From: CAIPVR01 sp049316905
GTDB taxonomy: Bacteria > Actinomycetota > Acidimicrobiia > Acidimicrobiales > Microtrichaceae
Assembly: GCA_049316905.1 (NCBI GenBank)
Contig: JBMOJH010000099.1
Location: forward strand, 1 to 12,617
DNA: 12,617 bases
Direction of reading: 5' to 3'
Part shown: positions 1 through 5,286 of the stretch, piece by piece
How positions within the stretch are numbered: the first letter of the stretch is position 1
Layout: each line of letters begins with the position of its first letter
Made by a program: the position numbers and the translations under genes
Notes under the pieces: model-generated
Databases searched by the model: none
Told to the model about the DNA's origin: nothing
The model's input: the letters and a program-made list of their open reading frames with translations, nothing else

Positions 1-26
1 CGGCGGCGGCACCGACCGAGAGGTCA

Positions 27-40
27 GGTCCGGGAGGACC
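27..40 (-). terminator. Possible weak hairpin after the thiolase gene
   Basis: Just past the thiolase stop codon (42-44) the sequence GGTCC-GGGA-GGACC can fold into a 5-bp stem with a 4-nt loop. No T-tract follows on the minus strand, so this would be at best a weak or Rho-assisted terminator. Positions 1-26 hold nothing else I recognise. Confidence 0.25.
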
Positions 41-41
41 C

Positions 42-1223
42 TCAGATGGTCTCGACGATCAGGGCGTCGCCCTGGCCGCCACCGCCGCACAGGGCGGCGG
101 CACCGGTGCCACCGCCGCGGCGGCGCAGCTCGTTGAGGATGTGCAGCACGATGCGGGTGCCGGACATGCCGATGGGGTGGCCGAGGGCGATCGCTCCGCC
201 GTTCACGTTGGTGACCTCGTCGGTGATGCCCAGATCCTTCATCGACGCCACGCCGACCGCCGCGAAGGCCTCGTTCAGCTCGAAGAGGTCGACGTCGGAC
301 ACGGACCGCCCGACCCGGTCGAGGGCGCTCTTGATGGCGTTCGCCGGCTGCGTCAGCAGCGAGGCGTCGGGCCCGGCCACCTGGCCGTAGGACACGATCC
401 GCCCGAGCGGGTTGCCGCCGATGCGCTCGGCCGCTGCCTCGGAGGCGACGATCACGGCGGCGCCGCCGTCGGAGATCTGCGACGCGTTGCCGGCGGTGAT
501 GTTGCCGGCCTTGTCGAACGCCGGGCGCAGCTTGCCGAGCGAGTCGAGGGTGGTCTCGGCCCGGACGCCCTCGTCCTCGGAGAACGTGATCGGGTCGCCC
601 TTGCGCTGCGGGATCGAGACGCTGACGATCTCGTCGTCGAACAGGCCGTCCTTCTGGGCCTTGGCGGCACGCTCGTGCGACTGGGCCGCCAGCTGGTCCT
701 GCTCCTCACGGCCGAGGCCGGCCGACGCCGCGTACTTCTCGGTGCCGGCGCCCATCGCGCACTGGTCGAAGGCGCAGAAGAGGCCGTCGTACATCATCGA
801 GTCGACCACGGACTTGTCGCCCATGCGCATGCCGGCGCGGGCGTCGGGCAGCAGGTAGGGGGCGTTGGTCATCGACTCCTGCCCACCGGCCACGACCACC
901 TCGGCCAGGCCGGCCTGGATCAGCAGGTCGGCGAGCATGATCGAGTTGATGCCCGACAGACAGACCTTGTTCACGGTGGTGGCGGGCACCGACATGGGGA
1001 TCCCACCGGAGACCGCGGCCTGACGGGCCGGGATCTGGCCGGCGCCGGCGAGCAGCACCTGACCCATGAAGACGTAGTCGACCTGCTCGGCCGACACGCC
1101 CGCACGCTCCAGGGCGGCCGAGATGGCGAAGCCACCGAGGTCGGACCCCTTGAAGCCGGCGAGCGAGCCCGACATCTTGCCGATGGGGGTCCGGGCCCCC
1201 TGCAGAATCACCGAACCAGGCAT
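42..1223 (-). CDS. Acetyl-CoA C-acetyltransferase (thiolase)
   Basis: A 393-residue thiolase, a normal full length for the family. It condenses two acetyl-CoA to acetoacetyl-CoA, or runs in reverse as a degradative thiolase, in the cytoplasm. Visible family features are the N-terminal RTPIGKMSG, the nucleophilic Cys88 in NKVCLSG, NEAFA at 317-321, the His349 base in GGAIALGHPIG, and Cys379 in CGGGGQGDA near the C-terminus. The ATG at 1223 is preferred over the longer open frame because a Shine-Dalgarno GGGGAGG (1236-1230) lies 6 nt upstream and homology begins at once (SVILQGARTPIG). A GNAT gene lies 61 bp upstream on the same strand, but a promoter-like element sits between them, so independent transcription is likely. 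It could feed crotonyl-CoA towards the nearby ccr through enzymes not encoded here. Biosynthetic and degradative thiolases cannot be told apart from sequence alone. Confidence 0.95.
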   Translation of the reverse strand: MPGSVILQGARTPIGKMSGSLAGFKGSDLGGFAISAALERAGVSAEQVDYVFMGQVLLAGAGQIPARQAAVSGGIPMSVPATTVNKVCLSGINSIMLADLLIQAGLAEVVVAGGQESMTNAPYLLPDARAGMRMGDKSVVDSMMYDGLFCAFDQCAMGAGTEKYAASAGLGREEQDQLAAQSHERAAKAQKDGLFDDEIVSVSIPQRKGDPITFSEDEGVRAETTLDSLGKLRPAFDKAGNITAGNASQISDGGAAVIVASEAAAERIGGNPLGRIVSYGQVAGPDASLLTQPANAIKSALDRVGRSVSDVDLFELNEAFAAVGVASMKDLGITDEVTNVNGGAIALGHPIGMSGTRIVLHILNELRRRGGGTGAAALCGGGGQGDALIVETI

Positions 1224-1232
1224 GGTGTACCT

Positions 1233-1258
1233 CCCCGAGGCGGGGCCCCCTGGCCCCG
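1233..1258 (-). promoter_or_regulatory. Thiolase mRNA leader with two competing hairpins
   Basis: Positions 1241-1247 (CGGGGCC) pair perfectly with 1252-1258 (GGCCCCG) across a 4-nt loop. The same 1241-1245 segment can instead pair with 1233-1237, which contains the G-run of the thiolase Shine-Dalgarno, across a 3-nt loop. The two folds exclude each other: one leaves the ribosome site free and the other hides it. This is seen directly as complementarity; a regulatory role is inference, and GC-rich DNA gives such pairs easily. Confidence 0.3.
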
Positions 1259-1270
1259 GAACGTCCGGCG

Positions 1271-1293
1271 AGGCTACCGAACCCCTAGTCGGA
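1271..1293 (-). promoter_or_regulatory. Promoter-like element upstream of the thiolase
   Basis: On the minus strand the order is TCCGAC (1293-1288), 11 nt, then TAGCCT (1276-1271), which fits the actinobacterial -10 pattern TAnnnT. Transcription would begin near 1264 and give a leader of about 41 nt. The same TCCGAC-N11-TAGCCTC arrangement occurs before the lipoprotein gene at 11197. The element overlaps the last codons of the upstream GNAT gene. No good TTGACA-like -35 is visible. Confidence 0.4.
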
Positions 1294-1935
1294 CCCACCA
1301 GCGCGAGGTCCCGGATGTGCCGCCAGCCACTCGTCGCGCCCCGCGGCGTACAGGACGTGGCGGACGCTCGCCGGGTGCTCCTCCGCCCGCACGTTCGGGT
1401 GGTCGAAGTCGCGGGACGGGTCACGGTGCAGGCCGATCTTCTCCATCACCCGCCGGGAGTTCGCGTTCTGCGGCACCGTGAAGCTCACGATCTCCGGGAG
1501 CCCGAGCACCTCGAAGCCGAACCGGACCGCGGCGACCGCCGCCTCCGGCGCGTACCCCCGTCCCCAGTGCGCCGCCGCGAGCCGCCAGCCGACCTCCACC
1601 ACGCCGCCGCCGTCGTCCCACGGCAGACGGTAGCCCGGCGGCCACAGGCCGGTGAAGCCCACGAACGGGGCGACGCCGAGGACCTCCACGGCCCACAGCC
1701 CCCAGCCGGTGCGGGCGAAGTGGTCGTCGATCCGATCGACCATCGCATCGGACTCCGGGCGGCCGAGGGTGCCGGTGAAGTGCTCCATCACCACGGGATC
1801 CCCGTTGAGCGCGGCGAGCGGCTCACGGTCGGATGCCCGCCACGGGCGGAGGAGCAGCCGCTCGGTCCGGAGTTCGACCGGCCCGCCCCCGGCTGCCGGC
1901 CCGTCCCTGCCCACCTGCCCGTCCACGGCGGTCAC
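1285..1935 (-). CDS. GNAT-family N-acetyltransferase (RimJ/RimL type)
   Basis: A 216-residue cytoplasmic acetyltransferase that would move an acetyl group from acetyl-CoA to an amine. Its acceptor, which may be a protein N-terminus, antibiotic, polyamine or amino acid, cannot be read from sequence. The fold begins at VELRTERLLLRPW (20-32). The acetyl-CoA pyrophosphate loop is WGRGYAPEA (124-132), and the RimJ/RimL signature continues with VPQNANSRRVMEKIGL (154-169). The start is uncertain: GTG at 1935 is the longest, but in-frame GTG codons at residues 4 and 8 are also possible, and none has a clear Shine-Dalgarno. The residues before 20 are Gly-rich and probably not structured. The gene is divergent from the glycine-rich protein gene and ends 61 bp before the thiolase. 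Confidence 0.88.
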   Translation of the reverse strand: MTAVDGQVGRDGPAAGGGPVELRTERLLLRPWRASDREPLAALNGDPVVMEHFTGTLGRPESDAMVDRIDDHFARTGWGLWAVEVLGVAPFVGFTGLWPPGYRLPWDDGGGVVEVGWRLAAAHWGRGYAPEAAVAAVRFGFEVLGLPEIVSFTVPQNANSRRVMEKIGLHRDPSRDFDHPNVRAEEHPASVRHVLYAAGRDEWLAAHPGPRAGGSD

Positions 1936-1972
1936 GATACGGACGGCGGGGTCGCGGCGTCCGCTGACTTTC

Positions 1973-1990
1973 GCTCAAGGAATGCTCAAG
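1973..1990. repeat. Tandem direct repeat GCTCAAG, 11-bp period
   Basis: GCTCAAG occurs at 1973-1979 and again at 1984-1990, so the copies are one helical turn apart and present the same DNA face. They lie about 40 bp upstream of the GNAT start and about 180 bp upstream of the glycine-rich protein gene. A regulator binding site is one reading. Read on the minus strand each copy gives TTGAGC, a fair -35 hexamer for the GNAT gene, although no matching -10 is obvious. Confidence 0.4.
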
Positions 1991-2010
1991 CCGGCGACCG
2001 GCCCGCCGAT
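1986..2010 (+). promoter_or_regulatory. Sigma-28/WhiG-like promoter candidate
   Basis: TCAAG (1986-1990), 14 nt, then GCCGAT (2005-2010) resembles the TAAA-N14-16-GCCGATAA layout known for FliA/SigD/WhiG-type sigma factors. The -10 half agrees well in its first six bases; the -35 half is only partial. If used, it would transcribe the hairpin at 2031-2072 and the glycine-rich protein gene with a leader of about 150 nt. This is tentative, since GCCGAT is common in GC-rich DNA. Confidence 0.22.
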
Positions 2011-2030
2011 CCATCACCCGTGCCCGTCCC

Positions 2031-2072
2031 CGACGGGACCCCCGGCGGCCCCGGTCGCCGGGGGCCCCGTTG
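2031..2072 (+). other. Very stable hairpin in the divergent intergenic region
   Basis: Arms 2031-2047 and 2056-2072 pair over 16 of 17 positions: seven pairs including one G-U, one A/C mismatch, then nine perfect pairs CCCCCGGCG/CGCCGGGGG, with an 8-nt loop. No gene ends here, because the flanking genes diverge, so it is not an ordinary terminator. It lies about 100 nt upstream of the start at 2172 and could be a structured 5' leader, an attenuator or an mRNA-stabilising stem. Confidence 0.55.
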
Positions 2073-2171
2073 CGGGCAGCTCAGCCCGTCGCCGGGACCG
2101 CACGACGGCCCCGGGGACACCGCCCGATCCGCACTCGGCTCGGCCCGTCGATGCCAGGGCCTGGAGGCGTC

Positions 2172-3299
2172 ATGAACCGCACCCGTCGTTGGGCCATCTG
2201 CTCGCTCGTGGTCGTGGCCACGGCCACCGCAGGTATGGCGGTGGGGGTCGTACCCGCCCAGGCCACGCCACCGAACACGCAGACGTTCAACACGCCCGGT
2301 GCCGCCACGTTCACCGTGCCCGCGGGGGTCACGTCGGTGACGATCCAGGTCAAGGGCGCGCAGGGCGGCGACGGCTCGGGTGCCTTTGCCCTCAGCGCCG
2401 GTGGGCTCGGTGGGTCGGCGACCGGCACCCTGACCGTCACACCGGGCGAAACGCTGAACGTGCACGTCGGCGGTGCCGGTGCCTGGAACGATGCCGGCGG
2501 CACCAACGGTGGTGGCGGTACCGCCGCCGCGTGTGGCATCGCGGCGGGCGGTTCCGGCGGCGGAGCATCCGACGTGCGCCGCGGTGGCGACGCCCTTGGC
2601 GATCGCGTGATCGTCGCCGGCGGTGGTGGCGGCGCCGCGAGTTGGGACCTCAGTCCCGGTTCCGGCGGCGCGGGTGGCGGCACCAACCCCGGCGCAGGCC
2701 AGGACGGCACGGTCCCCTTCGTCGCAGGTGGCGGCGCCGGCACCGCGGTCGCGGGTGGTGGCGGTGGCGGCAGTCTCGGCCTCCCCGGTTCCCCGGGCGC
2801 GCTCGGCGTCGGCGGGGCCGGGGCCAACGACGGCTGCATCTCGGGCGGTGGCGGTGGCGGTGGCTACTACGGGGGCGGCGGTGGCGGCCAGGCCGGTCCG
2901 AACCTGAATGCCGGCGGCGGTGGTGGCGGATCGAGCTACGTCGATCCGTCCGCGACCGGCACCTCGTTCGGCGACGGGGTGCAGACCGGCAACGGCTCGG
3001 TGACGATCACCTGGGTCACGCCGGCGACCACGACCACCACGACCACCACGACGACCACCACGACGACACTGCCGCCGGCCCCCACCACGACCGTGCCGCC
3101 GGCTCCGGCCCCACCCGCCTGCCCCGCACGACGGCCCTACCGGATCGTGGCGAACGACTTCAGCCGGGCCGTCGGTGCGTACCTGCTGATCAACTGCGGG
3201 TACCGCCTCGACTTCCGTCGGGCGTTCTTCGCGCCGCGTCCCTTCGTGGTGCCGGCGGAGTGGCCCCGTCGACGCCCCGTGCCCGTCTGGTTCTGGTGA
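2172..3299 (+). CDS. Secreted glycine-rich protein with poly-Thr linker
   Basis: A 375-residue exported protein. The ATG at 2172 has GGAGG at 2163-2167. The signal peptide has a basic start (MNRTRR), a hydrophobic core and a likely cleavage after AQA (29-31). Residues about 36-282 form a glycine-rich domain: a beta-rich opening (TFTVPAGVTSVTIQVKGAQGG), repeated poly-Gly runs, and the motif GGGASDVR..RVIVAGGGGG (129-154) that resembles the glycine-rich domain of ALK/LTK-type receptors and their many bacterial relatives. Residues 286-299 are 14 consecutive Thr, followed by a Pro-rich linker. A basic, aromatic C-terminal segment (319-375) holds Cys317 and Cys342 and ends in VPVWFW. The function is unknown; surface attachment or a matrix role is inference. 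No LPXTG or transmembrane anchor is visible. It has no evident link to the downstream ccr gene. Confidence 0.88.
   Translation: MNRTRRWAICSLVVVATATAGMAVGVVPAQATPPNTQTFNTPGAATFTVPAGVTSVTIQVKGAQGGDGSGAFALSAGGLGGSATGTLTVTPGETLNVHVGGAGAWNDAGGTNGGGGTAAACGIAAGGSGGGASDVRRGGDALGDRVIVAGGGGGAASWDLSPGSGGAGGGTNPGAGQDGTVPFVAGGGAGTAVAGGGGGGSLGLPGSPGALGVGGAGANDGCISGGGGGGGYYGGGGGGQAGPNLNAGGGGGGSSYVDPSATGTSFGDGVQTGNGSVTITWVTPATTTTTTTTTTTTTTLPPAPTTTVPPAPAPPACPARRPYRIVANDFSRAVGAYLLINCGYRLDFRRAFFAPRPFVVPAEWPRRRPVPVWFW
3027..3068 (+). repeat. Triplet repeat (ACC/ACG/ACA) encoding 14 Thr
   Basis: Fourteen consecutive threonine codons, a mixture of ACC and ACG ending in ACA, form a 42-bp imperfect triplet repeat. 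Mixed codons suggest selection for the Thr linker rather than recent pure slippage, but copy number may still vary between strains. Thr/Pro linkers like this are often O-glycosylated in secreted actinobacterial proteins. Confidence 0.8.
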
Positions 3300-3344
3300 A
3301 CACCACGTCGTCCCGCACAGCGGTTGAGGATCGCCGGAATCACA

Positions 3345-3361
3345 GTTCCTGACAGTGGAAC
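3345..3361. promoter_or_regulatory. Operator-like dyad upstream of ccr
   Basis: GTTCC-TGACAGT-GGAAC is a perfect 5-bp inverted repeat with a 7-bp spacer (17 bp in all). It lies 33 bp before the ccr start and overlaps the region where a -35 hexamer would sit for the -10-like TAGCTT at 3380. The spacing suits a dimeric repressor. No regulator gene is adjacent, so any binding factor would be encoded elsewhere. Confidence 0.38.
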
Positions 3362-3385
3362 GGCGGAAGCGGGCGCCGCTAGCTT
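3356..3385 (+). promoter_or_regulatory. Promoter-like element of ccr, near-leaderless
   Basis: TAGCTT at 3380-3385 fits the TAnnnT -10 pattern; TGGAAC (3356-3361) sits 18 bp upstream in the -35 position but matches TTGACA poorly. Initiation would fall around 3391-3393, directly at the ATG at 3394. That would explain why this strongly conserved gene lacks a Shine-Dalgarno: leaderless mRNAs are common in actinobacteria. Confidence 0.42.
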
Positions 3386-3393
3386 CGCCGCCC

Positions 3394-4743
3394 ATGCAGG
3401 AGATCCTCCAGGCCATCCAGTCCGGCGCGTCGGGCGAGGACATCGCCAACCTCCCCCTCCCGGAGTCGTACCGGGCGGCCTACGTCCTCCGGTCCGAGCA
3501 GGACATGTGGGAGGGCGTGGCCTCCGAGGACAAGGACCCGCGGAAGTCGCTGCACATCGGCGAGATCGCCACCCCGGAGATTGCTCCTGACGAGGTCTAC
3601 GTGGCGATCATGGCCTCCGCGATCAACTTCAACACGGTGTGGACCTCGATCTTCGAGCCGCTCCCCACCTTCGGCTTCCTCGACCGCCTCGGCCGCGAGT
3701 CGGTGTGGGGTGCCCGCCACGCCCAGGACTTCCACGTGGTCGGATCCGACGGGTCGGGCGTGGTGCTGCGCGTGGGTTCCGCGGTCCGGAACTGGAAGCC
3801 GGGCGACCGCGTCACGATCCATTGCAACCACGTGGACGACCAGGACCCCTCCGCGCACAACGACTCGATGCTCGCGGCGAACCAGCGCATCTGGGGCTTC
3901 GAGACCAACTACGGCGGCCTGGCCGAGCTGGCGATCGTGAAGGCCAACCAGCTCATGCCGAAGCCGGCGCACCTGAGCTGGGAGGAGTCGGCGGTCAACG
4001 CCCTCTGCGCCTCGACGAGCTACCGCATGCTGGTCGGTGAGCACGCGGCCCGCATGAAGCAGGGCGACGTGGTGTTCATCTGGGGCGCCACCGGCGGCAT
4101 CGGTGCCTACGCCACGCAGCTCGTCCTCAACGGCGGCGGCGTCCCGGTCGGCGTGGTGTCCTCCGAGAGCCGTGTGGAGCTCCTGAAGGCCATGGGCTGC
4201 GAGGCCGTGATCGACCGCCGGGCCGAGGGCTACCAGTTCTGGTCCGACGAGCACACCCAGGACGAGCGCGAGTGGCGGCGCCTGGGCAAGAAGGTGCGCG
4301 AGCTGGTGGGGGAGGACCCCGACATCGTCTTCGAGCACCCGGGCCGCTCCACCATGGGCGCCTCGGTCTTCATCGCCAAGAAGGGCGGCAAGATCGTCAC
4401 CTGTGCCGCCACCTCCGGCTACATGATCGAGTACGACAACCGGCACCTGTGGATGAAGCTCAAGAGCATCATCTCCAGCCACTTCGCGAACTACCAGGAG
4501 GCGTGGGAGATGAACCGCCTCATCGACCGCGGTGTGGTCCAGCCGGTCATGAGCGAGGTCTTCACCCTCGACCGCACCGGCGAGGCGGCGCTGAAGACGC
4601 ACCGCAACCAGGGCGAGGGGAAGCTCGGCGTGCTGTGCCTCAGCCCGGAGCCGGGCCTCGGCATCACCGACCCCGACAAGCGCGAGGCGATCGGGGAGGA
4701 CAAGATCACCCTGTACCAGCGCCACGCCCGCGGCGAGCTCTGA
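3394..4743 (+). CDS. ccr: Crotonyl-CoA carboxylase/reductase
   Basis: A 449-residue medium-chain dehydrogenase/reductase-family enzyme that converts crotonyl-CoA, CO2 and NADPH to (2S)-ethylmalonyl-CoA in the cytoplasm. It is the key step of the ethylmalonyl-CoA pathway and of ethylmalonyl extender supply. The four residues reported to form the CO2 pocket in the Kitasatospora enzyme (Asn81, Phe170, Glu171, His365) have counterparts here at Asn80 (INFNTVW), Phe169-Glu170 (IWGFETNYGG) and His363 (SSHFAN), so a true carboxylase is expected rather than a plain enoyl reductase. The NADPH-binding loop is WGATGGIGAYA (230-240). The ATG at 3394 gives the usual N-terminus (MQEILQAIQSG); a GTG at 3355 would add 13 residues unlike the family. 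There is no Shine-Dalgarno, which suggests leaderless translation. The epimerase gene follows after 44 bp and is probably co-transcribed. Confidence 0.96.
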   Translation: MQEILQAIQSGASGEDIANLPLPESYRAAYVLRSEQDMWEGVASEDKDPRKSLHIGEIATPEIAPDEVYVAIMASAINFNTVWTSIFEPLPTFGFLDRLGRESVWGARHAQDFHVVGSDGSGVVLRVGSAVRNWKPGDRVTIHCNHVDDQDPSAHNDSMLAANQRIWGFETNYGGLAELAIVKANQLMPKPAHLSWEESAVNALCASTSYRMLVGEHAARMKQGDVVFIWGATGGIGAYATQLVLNGGGVPVGVVSSESRVELLKAMGCEAVIDRRAEGYQFWSDEHTQDEREWRRLGKKVRELVGEDPDIVFEHPGRSTMGASVFIAKKGGKIVTCAATSGYMIEYDNRHLWMKLKSIISSHFANYQEAWEMNRLIDRGVVQPVMSEVFTLDRTGEAALKTHRNQGEGKLGVLCLSPEPGLGITDPDKREAIGEDKITLYQRHARGEL

Positions 4744-4787
4744 ACCCCGTCCCGTCCGCACCGGCCCATCACCCACCAGGAGCCCCC

Positions 4788-5216
4788 ATGAGCGAGAACC
4801 CCGACGCCACCTCCGGTCTGCTGACCGAGATCGACCACGTGGCCATCGCGGTGCGCGACCTCGACGCCGCCGTGGCCTTCTACCAGGAGGCGTTCGGCGC
4901 CACCGTGGCCCACCGCGAGGTGGTCGACTCCGACGGGGTCGAGGAGGCGCTGGTGAAGGTGGCCGACAGCTACATCCAGCTCACCGCGGCCACCCGCCCC
5001 GACTCGCCCATCGCGAAGGCCATCGAGAAGCGCGGTGAGGGCCTGCACCACGTGGGCTACCGGGTCGACGACTGCCAGGCGGCGCTCGACGCGATGGTCG
5101 CCGCGGGCGCCACGCCGATCGACCAGGCCCCCCGCCCGGGGTCGCGGGGCACGACCGTGGCGTTCGTGCACCCGAAGGGTGCCTTCGGCACCCTCATCGA
5201 GCTCGTCCAGGAATAG
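4788..5216 (+). CDS. mce: Methylmalonyl/ethylmalonyl-CoA epimerase
   Basis: A 142-residue VOC-fold (glyoxalase-like) epimerase, about the usual length. It interconverts the 2R and 2S forms of methylmalonyl-CoA, and in ethylmalonyl-CoA pathway organisms also those of ethylmalonyl-CoA, so that a B12-dependent mutase can use the product. The two babab halves and the expected metal ligands are visible: His17 (IDHVAIAVRDL), Gln64 (YIQLTA), His87/His88 (GEGLHHVGY) and Glu138 (LIELVQE). The ATG at 4788 has AGGAG at 4778-4782 with 5-nt spacing. Its position directly after ccr matches the order of the reactions and suggests that ethylmalonyl-CoA is a physiological substrate. A plain methylmalonyl-CoA epimerase role in propionate metabolism is equally compatible with the residues. 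Confidence 0.93.
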   Translation: MSENPDATSGLLTEIDHVAIAVRDLDAAVAFYQEAFGATVAHREVVDSDGVEEALVKVADSYIQLTAATRPDSPIAKAIEKRGEGLHHVGYRVDDCQAALDAMVAAGATPIDQAPRPGSRGTTVAFVHPKGAFGTLIELVQE

Positions 5217-5226
5217 GGGTCCTCGG

Positions 5227-5276
5227 TCGCCCCAGAGGCGAGTCAACCTCCGCGGACTGGGCCGGGGCAGACCCGG
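5227..5276. terminator. Two short hairpins between convergent genes
   Basis: The 70-bp gap between the epimerase and the convergent sulfatase gene holds two small stems: TCGCC-CCAGA-GGCGA (5227-5241) and CCGGG-GCAGA-CCCGG (5262-5276), each 5 bp with a 5-nt loop. Neither is followed by a T-tract. They may act together as a weak bidirectional terminator. Confidence 0.3.
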
Positions 5277-5286
5277 GGGTGCCGTG

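Noticed and set aside
2600..2960. Repeated GGCGGT-rich blocks considered as a tandem DNA repeat or CRISPR-like array
   Set aside because: There are no regular unit, spacers or fixed period; the blocks are just poly-Gly codons of the secreted protein.
3349..3385. CTGACA (3349-3354) as the -35 for the ccr -10
   Set aside because: The spacer to TAGCTT would be 25 bp, too long for a sigma-70-type promoter; it lies inside the dyad spacer instead.
1986..3449. A 487-codon minus-strand frame over the glycine-rich gene
   Set aside because: The repetitive Gly codons (GGC/GGT) on the plus strand suppress stops on the other strand. The plus-strand protein has a signal peptide, a ribosome site and a recognisable domain.
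3379..4776. A 465-codon open frame on the minus strand opposite ccr
   Set aside because: It is the antisense shadow of ccr created by GC-rich codon use; the protein is low-complexity and unlike any family, while ccr on the other strand is unmistakable.
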